Shown here: positions 49,936 through 59,264 of the stretch, piece by piece
Layout: each line of letters starts with the position of its first letter
Position numbering within the stretch: position 1 is the stretch's first letter
NCBI RefSeq assembly: GCF_027474405.1
Contig: NZ_CP114871.1
Span: forward strand, 2,861,001 to 2,925,000
DNA: 64,000 nucleotides
Direction: 5' to 3'
Source of the DNA: Caulobacter sp. NIBR2454
GTDB taxonomy: Bacteria > Pseudomonadota > Alphaproteobacteria > Caulobacterales > Caulobacteraceae
Program-made: the position numbers and the translations under genes
Notes under the pieces: model-generated
Databases searched by the model: none
The model's input: only the letters and a program-made list of their open reading frames with translations
Told to the model about the DNA's origin: nothing

Positions 49936-51092
49936 TGGCGTTCGACGGCCAACCGGGGGCGGGCGTCACCGTCACGCCTGTGCGCACTCGCGCCGAACTT
50001 GATCGCTTCATCCGCGTGCCCATGCGGCTGAACGCTGGCGACCCAAACTGGATCTCGCCCCTCATCAGCGAGCGCCAGCAGGCGTTGTCCGCCAAGGCCA
50101 ATCCGTTCTTCGAGCATGCTCAGGTCCAGATGTGGCTGGCCGTCCGCGACGGTCGCGACGTGGGCCGGATCAGCGCCCAGATCGACGCCCTGGCGCCGGT
50201 CGATCCCACCCGCTCAATCGGGCACTTCGGGATGATCGCGGCCGAGGACGATCCGGCGGTGTTCGCCGCCCTCTTCGCCGCCGCCGAGGCGTGGTTGAAG
50301 GAGCGCGGCTGCGACGTGGCGCAAGGTCCCTTCAACCTGTCGGTCAATGAAGAGGTCGGCCTGCTGGTCGACGGCTTCGACACGCCGCCCATGGTGCTGA
50401 TGGGCCACGACGCGCCATACACGGGCCAGCGCGTCGAGGAGCAGGGCTACGCCAAGGCCAAGGACATGTTCGCCTACATCTCCAACCTGGTGAACGACCT
50501 GCCAGATGGTGTCCTGCGCCGTGTGAAGCGCGGCCCGCCAGAAGGCGTGATCCTGCGTAAACTGGACATGAAGCGGTTCGAGGCGGAGGTTCACACCCTC
50601 ACCGACATCGCCAACGACGCCTGGTCGGACAACTGGGGCTACACCCCGTCCACACCGGCCGAGACCCGCCACTTGGCCAAGAGCCTCAAGGCGGTCATCG
50701 ACCCGGATCTGGTCTGGTTCGCCGACATAGACGGCGAGGACGCTGGCTTCATCGTCGCCCTGCCCAACGTCAACGAGGCCATCGCCGACCTCGACGGCAA
50801 GCTGCTGCCTTTCGGCTGGGCCAAGCTGCTGTGGCGATTGAAGGTCGCGCGGGTCAAATCCCTGCGCGTTCCGCTGATGGGCGTGCGCCGCAAGTTCTCC
50901 CGCACCCTGCGCGGCCAGGTCCTGCCCTTCCACCTGACCAACGCCGCGGCCGATCAGGCGCGGGCCAAGGGCTATCACAGCATCGAGCTGTCCTGGATTC
51001 TTGAAGACAACCTGCCCATGAAGAACATCTGCGAGCGGGTCGGCGGGCGCGCCTACAAGACCTATCGCATCTACGAGAAGGCCCTGAAGTGA
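49932..51092 (+). CDS. bcerS: Bacterial ceramide synthase
   Basis: 386 residues; a GNAT-like acyltransferase with no membrane spans. RFIRVPMRLNAGDPNWISPLISERQQAL, NPFFEHAQVQMWLAVRDGRDVGRIS and QGPFNLSVNEEVGLLVDGFD are hallmarks of the family that includes Caulobacter bCerS, which N-acylates 3-ketosphinganine. It is unrelated to eukaryotic ceramide synthases. ATG at 49932 overlaps the LptG-like stop, and the next gene starts within its stop (GTGA). Confidence 0.85.
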   Translation: MMAFDGQPGAGVTVTPVRTRAELDRFIRVPMRLNAGDPNWISPLISERQQALSAKANPFFEHAQVQMWLAVRDGRDVGRISAQIDALAPVDPTRSIGHFGMIAAEDDPAVFAALFAAAEAWLKERGCDVAQGPFNLSVNEEVGLLVDGFDTPPMVLMGHDAPYTGQRVEEQGYAKAKDMFAYISNLVNDLPDGVLRRVKRGPPEGVILRKLDMKRFEAEVHTLTDIANDAWSDNWGYTPSTPAETRHLAKSLKAVIDPDLVWFADIDGEDAGFIVALPNVNEAIADLDGKLLPFGWAKLLWRLKVARVKSLRVPLMGVRRKFSRTLRGQVLPFHLTNAAADQARAKGYHSIELSWILEDNLPMKNICERVGGRAYKTYRIYEKALK

Positions 51093-51856
51093 GCGGCGGC
51101 TTCACCGCCCTCGTCCTGGCAGGCGATCGGGGCGAGCCGGACGCCGTCTCGGCCTATGCCGGCGTCGCCCACAAGGGTTTGATCGTCCTGGAGGGTGAGA
51201 CCCTGCTGGCGCGGGTCCTGGCGGCCCTAGCGGCGGCCGGCGCCACCCGCATCGGTGTCTGCGCTGACAATGCCGAGTTGCTGGCCGCCCTGCCCGCCGC
51301 CACGCCCGCTGGCGTCGCCGTGGAGGTGATCGCTCCCGAGGCTGGTCCCAGCCTCAGCGTCTATCGCGCGGCCCAGGCCTTGGGCACTCCGCTGCTGGTG
51401 ACCACTGTCGATCACGCCCTGTTGCAGGCCGACTGGGTGAAACAGTTCCTGGCCGACGCCCCAACCGGTTGCGACATCGCCGCCCTGCTGGCGCCTGAGG
51501 CCGCCGTTCGGCGCGACGCACCCCAGACCCAGCGCACCTGGCTGACCTTCCGCGATGGCCGCTACAGCGGTTGCAACCTGTTCCTTCTGAGGACGCCCGA
51601 CGCGCTCAAGGCCATCGAGTTGTGGCGGACGGTCGAGGCCCACCGCAAACGGCCCTGGCGCATCGCCATGATCCTGGGTCTCGGCACCCTGCTGCGGTTC
51701 GCGCTCGGCCGCCTGACCCTAGACCAGGCCATAACCGACATTGGTCGGCGCGCAGGTGTGAAGGCCGCGGCGGTGCGGTCGAACTACGGATTGGCGGCTG
51801 TGGACGTGGACAAGCCGGCGGACCTGGATCTGGTCCGCCAGATCGTCGAGGCTTAA
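51089..51856 (+). CDS. MobA-like nucleotidyltransferase, unknown substrate
   Basis: 255 residues with a GT-A-type nucleotidyltransferase fold: start ALVLAGDRGEPDAVS, a VTTVDHALLQADWV metal-site region, and CNLFLLRTPDALKAIELWR. The usual GGxSxRM loop is replaced by GDRGEPD, so the activity could differ from MobA or be lost. Co-transcribed with ceramide synthase through a 4-base overlap; its stop overlaps that of the convergent cytidylyltransferase by 4 bases. Possibly head-group supply. Confidence 0.72.
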   Translation: MSGGFTALVLAGDRGEPDAVSAYAGVAHKGLIVLEGETLLARVLAALAAAGATRIGVCADNAELLAALPAATPAGVAVEVIAPEAGPSLSVYRAAQALGTPLLVTTVDHALLQADWVKQFLADAPTGCDIAALLAPEAAVRRDAPQTQRTWLTFRDGRYSGCNLFLLRTPDALKAIELWRTVEAHRKRPWRIAMILGLGTLLRFALGRLTLDQAITDIGRRAGVKAAAVRSNYGLAAVDVDKPADLDLVRQIVEA

Positions 51857-52614
51857 GCCGCGACGCTTTCCTTGGACATCCAGCGCTCGGTCAGCTCACG
51901 ATTGGGCTGCAGGTCGTGCGGGAAGTCCATCTCGGCCCACTCCAGGCCCTCGATGCTCTGGACGGCGACGCCGCCCTGCTCGCGGGCGATCTGGTCGATC
52001 ACCGACAGGTACCAGCGCTTCAGGCCTTCGGACGGATCACGCAGGATCTGATCGATCACGGCGGTGAAGCGGCGCGCGCCCTCGGCCGAGAACCGCAGGA
52101 AGCCGATGGATTCGGCATCGTACTCGGTGATGGTCTTACCGATGGCGATCAGCTCGTCGCCACGGGTCAGCACCTTCATGTCGTCGCTGTCGTAACGCGC
52201 CTTGCGGTCCACGGTGACGGTGATGTCGGCGGCGGGAGCGTCCAGCAGCCTGCGGCCGATCTCCGGCTCCCACAGGGTGTCACCATTCAGGATCAGCGCC
52301 CCGCCCGCCAGTTCATCGCGAACCAGCCAGCAGGTGGCCAGATTGTCCGACACCATGAAGAACGGGTTGTAGGCGCAGCGGATCGTCATGCCCGGCAGGT
52401 GGATGCGGGCGACCTCGGCCTCGACGGCGTGGGAATTGAACCCGGTCACGACCACGACCTCGGTGATCCCGATGGCGTGCAGGTGGGCCAGTTGCCAGGA
52501 CAGCACCGTGCGCCCCGACAGATCGATCAGGCACTTGGGCAGGTTGTCGGTCAGAGGCGACAAACGCTTCCCCTGTCCTGCGCTCAGGACGATAGCCTTA
52601 TGCACACGCGCCAT
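51853..52614 (-). CDS. cpgD: CpgD-like phosphoglycerate cytidylyltransferase
   Basis: 253 residues of the phosphocholine-cytidylyltransferase/NTP-transferase family: SAGQGKRLSPLTDNLPK (nucleotide loop), LILNGDTLW (metal Asp), and KRWYLSVIDQIA. In C. crescentus a protein at this end of the locus, CpgD, makes CDP-glycerate from phosphoglycerate for ceramide diphosphoglycerate. Assignment is by family and position. The ATG at 52614 is chosen over 52695, which gives 27 atypical residues. Confidence 0.72.
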   Translation of the reverse strand: MARVHKAIVLSAGQGKRLSPLTDNLPKCLIDLSGRTVLSWQLAHLHAIGITEVVVVTGFNSHAVEAEVARIHLPGMTIRCAYNPFFMVSDNLATCWLVRDELAGGALILNGDTLWEPEIGRRLLDAPAADITVTVDRKARYDSDDMKVLTRGDELIAIGKTITEYDAESIGFLRFSAEGARRFTAVIDQILRDPSEGLKRWYLSVIDQIAREQGGVAVQSIEGLEWAEMDFPHDLQPNRELTERWMSKESVAA

Positions 52615-52794
52615 TGATCTATCCGCTTTAGAAGCCCGCCCCGACAAAAAGGCGAATATGTCCGTACAGGTGGGACGCTCAGACTGTTTTGTCAAAGCGA
52701 CATGTTAAACAGCGCCTTAACCGGCGACCGTTTCTTGCAATACGCCGGTGAAAACTGCGGTTGTGGGCTCTTTTGTCGCCGCTATGGGGTGAAC

Positions 52795-53610
52795 TCAGTC
52801 ACGGGCGAACGCCAGGGCCGCACCCAGAACATCGTTCAATACAGATCGCATCGCCGCGGCCCGCGCTTCATCATAGGCGGCCGGCCAATTGGCCGGCGAG
52901 GGCTCCTGATCCGGCTCATCCATGTATCCGCGGCAGGCCAGCTCCATCTGGATGGCGTGAACACCATCCTTGGGCCTGCCGTAATGGCGCGTCGTCCAGC
53001 CGCCCTTGAAGCGGCCGTTGGTCACCCGGCTGAACGGGCTGGCGTCGCAGACGGCCTCCACCGCGGCCGTCAGGGCGTCTTCGCAGGTCTGGCCGTCGTT
53101 GGTGCCTATGTTGAAGTTAGGCAGCTCGCCCTCGAACAGGCGCGGAACATTTGAACGGATCGAATGGGCTTCATAGACCACGACCTTGCCATGCAGGGCG
53201 CGCAGCCGCGCCACCTCGGCCGCCAAGGCGTTGTGATAGGGCGTGAAGTACAGCTCCCGGCGACGGGCGATCTCCGCCCCGTCAGGCTCAAGGCCCGGCA
53301 GGTATAGCGGCTGGCCGTCGAAGGTGGTGGTCGGGCAAAGCTCGGTGGTCGCCTGCCCCGGATAGAGCGACGCCCCTGACGGGTCGCGATTGACGTCGAT
53401 CACCGTGCGCGAGATCGCGGTGCGCACGGTCGTCGCTCCCAACTCGCCCGCGAAGTCATAGAGCCGGTCCACCCACCAGTCGGCGTCCTTGCGCGCCAGC
53501 CAGGGCGAGGCCAGCGACGCCTCGATCTCGACCGGCAGGTCGGTCCCGGTATGGGGAAAGCTGATGATCAGCGGCGCGTCGCCGCGCTTCACCTGCAGCC
53601 AGTCGGTCAT
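52795..53610 (-). CDS. N-formylglutamate amidohydrolase
   Basis: 271 residues. Zinc amidohydrolase that releases glutamate from N-formylglutamate at the end of histidine degradation: ISFPHTGTDLP (zinc His), DVNRDPSGASLYPG, YEAHSIRSNVPRLFEGELPNFNIG, and PKDGVHAIQMELACRGYM. Also called HutG type. No other hut gene is in the window. An upstream tRNA gene lies 73 bases away on the same strand. Confidence 0.9.
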   Translation of the reverse strand: MTDWLQVKRGDAPLIISFPHTGTDLPVEIEASLASPWLARKDADWWVDRLYDFAGELGATTVRTAISRTVIDVNRDPSGASLYPGQATTELCPTTTFDGQPLYLPGLEPDGAEIARRRELYFTPYHNALAAEVARLRALHGKVVVYEAHSIRSNVPRLFEGELPNFNIGTNDGQTCEDALTAAVEAVCDASPFSRVTNGRFKGGWTTRHYGRPKDGVHAIQMELACRGYMDEPDQEPSPANWPAAYDEARAAAMRSVLNDVLGAALAFARD

Positions 53611-53682
53611 GTGGACGCCAACTCCGGAACGACGACGGGCGCCTGACGGCGCCCGAGTACGATCGAAACAGGAAGAAGAAAA

Positions 53683-53759
53683 TGGCGCGCCCGGAACGAT
53701 TCGAACGTCCGACCCTCAGATTCGTAGTCTGATGCTCTATCCAGCTGAGCTACGGGCGC
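53683..53759 (-). tRNA. tRNA-Arg (anticodon ACG)
   Basis: 77 bases with encoded CCA. Acceptor stem GCGCCCG pairs with CGGGCGC, D arm AGCTCAGCTGGATAGAGC, anticodon stem TCAGA/TCTGA around loop CTACGAA, T loop TTCGAAT. Anticodon ACG, read as ICG after deamination, decodes CGU, CGC and CGA. Confidence 0.95.
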
Positions 53760-53861
53760 GCATCTCGGTGACCCGTAGGGGTCCGTCGAGGGCGCGGAAC
53801 CTAGTCCGGGCTTTTGCGAAGCGCAACCCGTCTCCTAGGTTTTTTTCCACGCCCTCCACAG

Positions 53862-55139
53862 TCAGTTGCCGATCATGCCTCCAAGGCCTTTCATGATGGC
53901 CTTGCGAGCGGCTCCAGCGGGGGGCTGCTGGCCCTGCGCGGGGCGCTGCTGACCCCGGCGCGGGGGGCCGGCCTCCTCATCTTCGTCCATGCCCATGTCG
54001 CCCATGTCGCTCATGTCCATGCCGAGCACCCCGGCCGCCTCCGAGCGGTAGCGGACCTTGGTCGTCCATTCGATGTTCCAGGGAATCTTGGGGTCGGTCG
54101 GGCGTGGCGGATGGCTGAAGTTGGCCTCGCCGCCATAGGCGACCACCCGGACCATGGCCTGCGGCGCGGCGTCCACGAACGCCTTGGGCAGGGCGCAGGT
54201 GGTGGTCTGCGGCGCCATCAGCACCTTCTGCTCCAGCAGACGGGTGATGTCGGACGGGCTGAAATAGCTCGGCGCGCTAAACGCGGTGGCCTGCACCTCG
54301 CTGGAGACCCACATGGCGATGGTGTCACGCTCGCCGCCACCGACGGCCGTGGCCAGGTACGCCTTGGCGCCGGGCAGCGCGTTCCAGGCGGCGGTCGCGC
54401 CGGTCGGCGTCTCGCGGGTCTGCAGGGTCAGCGGACCCAGGAAATCCTGGCTGGCGGTGAGGGAGAACTTGATGTCCGGCGTGTAGTTGCCCTGCACCGC
54501 ATGCTGCCCGGCCAGCGAGCCCCCGGCCGGCACGCGCACGCGGGTGCGCTCATTGGGCCATTCGCCATAGGTGGCGTGACGCGTCACCGACGGCGGTTTC
54601 ATGGTCGTATAGGGCAGTCGCTTCATGGAGGCCGCGAGCGCGGCTTGCCCGCCACTGGCCATCTTGGCGAGGTCCACAACGACAGGCTGGCCGGCGCGCG
54701 TCTGGGCGCCGCAGCCCCAGAAGATCAGAATCCGACCCTTCACGCGCATATCCGGCGGAAGCGCCGACTCGTCGGGCTCGGCCTTGGAAACGGCGGGGGT
54801 GAGAAGCGGCAGCGCGCCGCTCATGCCCAGGGCGGGCGCCGGCATGTGCTGGGCCGAAGGCGCGGGCGCCTTACGCGACGAACCTAGTTGCAAGGTCAGG
54901 TTATGGATCGGGGCGTTGCTTGGCCCGCCCTGCATCATCATGCTCATCATGGCCTGGGGCGACGGCTTGCCGCCCCCCATCATGCCCGCCATGCCGCTGA
55001 TGGTTTCAGCGCTCAGCCAGTATTCGGCCGTTGGGCCGGTGACCACCTGCTTTACCGGGGTCTGGGCGGTGGCGCCGCCGACAGCAGCGACCGTCGTCAC
55101 AAGCGCAACGCGGGCGATGCCCGTCTTCGAGATCTTCAT
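53862..55139 (-). CDS. Secreted Met/Gly/Asp-rich protein, unknown function
   Basis: 425 residues. Sec signal (KISKTGIARVALVTTVAAVGGATA). Then a Met/Gly-rich stretch (ISGMAGMMGGG...AMMSMMMQGG), a domain with GRILIFWGCGAQTRAGQPVVVDLA and SVTRHATYGEWPNERTR, and an acidic Met tail (GMDMSDMGDMGMDEDEEAG). The Met-rich segments could bind copper. No family recognised. Ribosome site GGGGAT. Divergent from the gamma-glutamyltransferase. Confidence 0.75.
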   Translation of the reverse strand: MKISKTGIARVALVTTVAAVGGATAQTPVKQVVTGPTAEYWLSAETISGMAGMMGGGKPSPQAMMSMMMQGGPSNAPIHNLTLQLGSSRKAPAPSAQHMPAPALGMSGALPLLTPAVSKAEPDESALPPDMRVKGRILIFWGCGAQTRAGQPVVVDLAKMASGGQAALAASMKRLPYTTMKPPSVTRHATYGEWPNERTRVRVPAGGSLAGQHAVQGNYTPDIKFSLTASQDFLGPLTLQTRETPTGATAAWNALPGAKAYLATAVGGGERDTIAMWVSSEVQATAFSAPSYFSPSDITRLLEQKVLMAPQTTTCALPKAFVDAAPQAMVRVVAYGGEANFSHPPRPTDPKIPWNIEWTTKVRYRSEAAGVLGMDMSDMGDMGMDEDEEAGPPRRGQQRPAQGQQPPAGAARKAIMKGLGGMIGN

Positions 55140-55328
55140 GGATATCCCCAGGAGAATTTGAGGCGGGGAGATATCATCATGATCGATCAACGGTATGCAA
55201 ATGGTGCCCAAGGGTCGCTTTGCCGCGACAAGCGGCGAACTGGCCGATCCCCCATGCACAGAACGGGTTTGGGGTTCCAACCGGCGCAGTGGTTCCCCTA
55301 TGGTGCGCCCGCACATCAAGGAACCTTC

Positions 55329-57029
55329 ATGCGTCGCTTCCTGAGCCTTCTCGCCGCCCTCGCCCTGGCCTCTTGCGCGACGAACACATCACCCCCGGCG
55401 AACGCCGCCGTCCAGACCACGCCCCGGGGCATGGTGGCGGCCGCCAACCCGCTCGCGGTGGACGCGGGCCTTCGGGTGCTGCGCGACGGCGGCTCGGCGG
55501 TGGACGCGGCGGTGGCGGTTCAGGCGGTGCTGGGGCTGGTGGAGCCGCAAAGCTCCGGCCTCGGCGGCGGCGCCTTCATGACCTACTACAACGCCGCCGA
55601 CGGCAAGATCACGGTCTACAACGGCCGCGAGACCGCGCCCGCCGGCGCCAGCGCAGACATGTTCATCGGCGCCGACGGCAAGCCGCTCAGCTACATCGAC
55701 GCCATCATGTCAGGCCGTTCCACGGGCGCGCCGGGCGCGGTGGCCATGCTGGCCCTGGCCCAGAAGCAGCACGGCGCCGTCCCCTGGTCGACCCTGTTCA
55801 AGGACGCCGAAACCCTGGCCGCCGACGGCTTCGTGGTCAGCCCGCGTCTGGCGCAGTTGGCCGGCCTCAATCGCGGACAGGCCGCCTCACCGGACGCCAT
55901 CGCCTACTTCACCAAGCCAAACGGCCAGAGGGTGCAGGGTGGCGACATCCTGAAGAACCCCGCCTATGCGGAGACGGTCCGCCGCCTCGCCGCCGAGGGG
56001 CCCAGCGCCATGTACGAAGGCGCCATCCCGGCGGCCATCGAGGCCAAGGTCCGCCAGGCCCCGATTCCCGGAACCCTGACCACGGCCGACATCAAGGCCT
56101 ACAAGCCGAAAGTGGCCGAGCCCCTCTGCCAGCCCTACCGCGTCTATGTCGTCTGCGTGCCGCCGCCGCCATCAAGCGGCGTGGGCCTGCTGCAGGCCCT
56201 GGCCATGCTGGAGAAGACCGACATCGCCACGCGCGGCCCCAACGATCCCATCGCCTGGGTGCAGTTGGCCGAGGCTGAACGCGTCATGTACGCCGACCGC
56301 GACCGCTATGTGGGCGACCCCGACTTCATCGACGTGCCGGTCAAGGGACTCCTGGATCCGGCCTATGTGACCGAGCGCGCCAAGCTGATCGGCGACCGCG
56401 CCGGTCCTGTCCCGACCCACGGTACGCCCCCCGGCTTTAAGCCCCGCGGCGCCGACAAGACCCAGGAGCCGGGCGGCACCACACACTTCGTGGTGGTGGA
56501 CCCCAAGGGCAACGTGGTCTCCATGACCACCACGGTCGAAAGCCTGTTCGGCTCGGGCCGAATGGTCGCGGGTTTCTTCCTCAACAACCAGCTGACCGAC
56601 TTCAGCCGCTATCCCGAGGACCTGCGCGGCGGCCCCCTGGCCAACGCGCCGGCGCCGGGCAAGCGCCCGCGCTCGTCCATGGCCCCTGCCATCGTCCTGA
56701 AGGACGGCAAGTTCTACGCCGCCATCGGCTCGCCAGGCGGCAATGCGATCCTGTCTTACAACCTCAAGGCCATCGTCGGCCTCATCGACTGGAACCTGAC
56801 CATGCAACAGGCCATCGACCTGCCCAACATGGTCGCCCGCGGCGACGCCTTCTCCAGCGAGATCGGCCGCTACGCTCCGGGCGTGGCGGAACAGGTCATC
56901 GCCCGCGGCGTGGCCATCAAGGCGGGCCAGAACGAAACCTCCGGCTTGCATGGGGTGGTGGTGCGTCCGGGCGGTATCCTGGAAGGCGGCGCCGACCCCC
57001 GTCGCGAAGGCGTGGCGAAGGGGCTCTAA
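55329..57029 (+). CDS. ggt: Gamma-glutamyltransferase, lipoprotein-type
   Basis: 566 residues. The precursor self-cleaves at catalytic Thr384 in GGTTHFVVVD; the glutathione loop PAGASADMF, LGGGAFMTYYNA, SSGVGLLQAL and GSPGGNAILSYNL are present. Hydrolyses or transfers gamma-glutamyl groups of glutathione in the periplasm. The signal ends LALASC, a lipobox, so it is probably membrane-anchored rather than free, which is less usual. ATG at 55329; longer upstream ORF is noise. Confidence 0.92.
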   Translation: MRRFLSLLAALALASCATNTSPPANAAVQTTPRGMVAAANPLAVDAGLRVLRDGGSAVDAAVAVQAVLGLVEPQSSGLGGGAFMTYYNAADGKITVYNGRETAPAGASADMFIGADGKPLSYIDAIMSGRSTGAPGAVAMLALAQKQHGAVPWSTLFKDAETLAADGFVVSPRLAQLAGLNRGQAASPDAIAYFTKPNGQRVQGGDILKNPAYAETVRRLAAEGPSAMYEGAIPAAIEAKVRQAPIPGTLTTADIKAYKPKVAEPLCQPYRVYVVCVPPPPSSGVGLLQALAMLEKTDIATRGPNDPIAWVQLAEAERVMYADRDRYVGDPDFIDVPVKGLLDPAYVTERAKLIGDRAGPVPTHGTPPGFKPRGADKTQEPGGTTHFVVVDPKGNVVSMTTTVESLFGSGRMVAGFFLNNQLTDFSRYPEDLRGGPLANAPAPGKRPRSSMAPAIVLKDGKFYAAIGSPGGNAILSYNLKAIVGLIDWNLTMQQAIDLPNMVARGDAFSSEIGRYAPGVAEQVIARGVAIKAGQNETSGLHGVVVRPGGILEGGADPRREGVAKGL

Positions 57030-57037
57030 GCCCCTCG

Positions 57038-58498
57038 CTAGCCCCGGCCCCTCAGCGGCTCCGGCGCGCCCGGCAGGCGTAGCTCGAACACCGAGCCCTC
57101 TGCGCTGGAGCGGATGAGCGACAGCTCCCCGCCATGGCCCTGGGCCAGCTCGCGGGCGATGACAAGACCAAGGCCGGTGCCGCCACGGCGGGCCGAACCG
57201 GCGAACGGCAGGAACAGGTTCTCCTGCGCCTTTTCCGGAAGACCCGGACCGTCGTCAGAGATGCGGATGATCGAGACGCCGTCCTCGGCCACCAGCGAGG
57301 CCTGGATTTTGCCCTTGCGGCCCGGTTGCGCCTCGATGGCCTGACGCGCGTTGCGCAGCAGGTTGGCCAGAATGCGGTGAAGCTGATCCGGGTCGGCCAT
57401 GACCCGCACGCGCGTATCGACCCCCGTGGCGAACCGGACCTGGGAGGTGGGCAGACCCGCCTCCTCCGCCGCGGCTTTGAGCGCGGCCTTCAACGGCAGG
57501 GGTCGTGCGTCGGGAGCGGCTTCGTCGGTTTTGCCGTAGGCCAGCACGTTGGTGGCGAGGGTCACGGCCCGATCCAGCGCCCGCTCCAGGCGCGGCAAAG
57601 CCGCCGCCACCTTCGGATCGCCGATCGCCGCCAGCCTGTCCGAGGCGATCTGGGCGCTGGTCAGCATGTTGCGAAGGTCGTGATTGATCTTCGCCACCGC
57701 CTCGCCCAGGGCCGCAAGGCGGGCGCGGGAATTCAGCGCGGCGACCAGATCGGCCTGCATGCGGTCCAGCTCCGCCTCCGCCCGGCCGATCTCGTCCGTG
57801 CGGCCGGAGAGTTCAATCCTCGCCCTGGGATCTTCGGGATTGGCTCGGAAACGCTCCATGGCCCGGGTGATCCGCCGCATCGGCGCCACCAGGAAGCGGT
57901 TGAGGGACAGATAGACCAGCGCCCCGGCCAGGATGGCCACGAACACCGTCACCACCGCCAGCCGCGCCAGATAGCCCAGCAGATCGGCCTTCAGCGGCGC
58001 GTCGGGCGTCAAAATCTCAACAAATTCGGCCTCGCGGAACTGCGGCTCGGCCACCACGCGGACCAGGCTGCCTTCGCGGCTGAACAGGGTGAAGAAGGGC
58101 GCGGCCAGCCAGGAGCCGGGGTTCTGCCGACGCAGGTCGACCAGATACGGCGTACGGATTTCGCGAGGAGCCTCCAACACCAGGCGCCGGGCGCCGTCGC
58201 TTTGAATCGCCACCGAGACAACGCCGGCGCCTTCGAGCAATTCGGCGGAAATCCGGTCGCTGATCTTCAGGCTCGGGTCGGCCTCGGCGATCGTCGAGGC
58301 CAACTCGGCGGCGCGCACGCGATCCAGCAGCCACTGCTCCTCGAACGCCGCAAGGGTCGGCGGAAGCACCAGCAGGGCCGAAAGCACGACGAACAGGGTG
58401 GTGAGCAGCAGCAGGCGCGCCGACAGGCCGCCGCGCCACGAAAAGCGGCGCTCGACCGGTCCTTGCGGCGCGGGAGACGGCGCGGCGTCCATGGTCAT
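57038..58498 (-). CDS. Orphan membrane histidine kinase
   Basis: 486 residues. Spans at about 28-50 and 178-200 flank a periplasmic sensor; HAMP, phospho-acceptor His273 in KINHDLRNMLT, DDGPGLP and GTGLGLVIAREL follow. The HDLRN sequence in place of HELRTP resembles kinases of the HisKA-variant group. No response regulator is adjacent, so the partner is unknown. It lies next to ggt convergently and upstream of it is the TVP38 gene. Confidence 0.9.
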   Translation of the reverse strand: MTMDAAPSPAPQGPVERRFSWRGGLSARLLLLTTLFVVLSALLVLPPTLAAFEEQWLLDRVRAAELASTIAEADPSLKISDRISAELLEGAGVVSVAIQSDGARRLVLEAPREIRTPYLVDLRRQNPGSWLAAPFFTLFSREGSLVRVVAEPQFREAEFVEILTPDAPLKADLLGYLARLAVVTVFVAILAGALVYLSLNRFLVAPMRRITRAMERFRANPEDPRARIELSGRTDEIGRAEAELDRMQADLVAALNSRARLAALGEAVAKINHDLRNMLTSAQIASDRLAAIGDPKVAAALPRLERALDRAVTLATNVLAYGKTDEAAPDARPLPLKAALKAAAEEAGLPTSQVRFATGVDTRVRVMADPDQLHRILANLLRNARQAIEAQPGRKGKIQASLVAEDGVSIIRISDDGPGLPEKAQENLFLPFAGSARRGGTGLGLVIARELAQGHGGELSLIRSSAEGSVFELRLPGAPEPLRGRG

Positions 58499-58532
58499 CC
58501 GTTACTGCACATGCCCGCGCCGGGCAACGCGA

Positions 58533-59264
58533 CTATTGCTCATGGCGACGGGGGCGCAATCGTCGATAGAGCATGGACAGCCCCGCCAGCAAACCTAGAC
58601 CGGCCAAGGGCAGAACGACGCGCGGTTCGGTCAGTATGCTCAGATTGACCGGATGGCCCTGCATGAACAGGTGCCCCAGGCCCGCGCCCATGCTGGCGTA
58701 GACCAGCGAACTGGGCGCCATGCCCAGGAAGGACGCCGCCAGGAAGGTGCGAAGGGGAATACCCACCAGCCCCGCCGCCAGGTTGATCACCAGTAGTGGA
58801 AACGCCGGGATCAGACGCAGGGTCAGAAGATAGTGGAAGGCGTCCTTCTTGATGCCTTCCTCGATACGCAGCAGCGTCGGTCCCGCACGCTTTTGTAGCA
58901 TGCCGCCAAAGGCCGTGCGGCAGGCGCCGTAGATCACCGTCGATCCCGCCGTCGCACCGGTCACCGCCAGCGCGCCGCCCAGCCAGGGTCCGAACAGGAA
59001 CCCGCCGCTCAGGGTCAGAATCAGGGCCGCCGGCAGGGACAGCGAGACCACCGCCACATACGTCGCCAGATAGATGGCGATCGCCGCCGCGGGGCGTTCG
59101 TTCACGAAGGCCGACAGATAGGCGTGGCGCGCCTGAAGCTCCTCGAGCGTGAAGTGCTTCCAGAAGCCGCTGAAGAAGACGAAAGCGGCCAGCGCGGCCA
59201 GCACCAGCACCGGCGCCCACTTGGCCGCGATCATCCAAGTCCGGGCGCGGCCGGCGGCGCTCAC
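58533..59264 (-). CDS. TVP38/TMEM64 (DedA-like) membrane protein
   Basis: 243 residues, about five spans of the VTT/SNARE-associated fold: LPAALILTLSGGFLFGPWLGGALAVTGATAGST, RTAFGGMLQKRAG, and LRLIPAFPLLVINLAAGLVGIPLRTFLAASFLGMAP. These families move lipids or lipid carriers across membranes. The ATG overlaps the pyrD stop by 4 bases; last gene of the sixA-DUF952-pyrD-TVP38 operon. Confidence 0.9.
   Translation of the reverse strand: MSAAGRARTWMIAAKWAPVLVLAALAAFVFFSGFWKHFTLEELQARHAYLSAFVNERPAAAIAIYLATYVAVVSLSLPAALILTLSGGFLFGPWLGGALAVTGATAGSTVIYGACRTAFGGMLQKRAGPTLLRIEEGIKKDAFHYLLTLRLIPAFPLLVINLAAGLVGIPLRTFLAASFLGMAPSSLVYASMGAGLGHLFMQGHPVNLSILTEPRVVLPLAGLGLLAGLSMLYRRLRPRRHEQ

Noticed and set aside
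52702..53154. 150-residue plus-strand frame over the N-formylglutamate amidohydrolase end
   Set aside because: Mostly antisense to a clear gene; Arg/Gly-rich with no recognisable domain.
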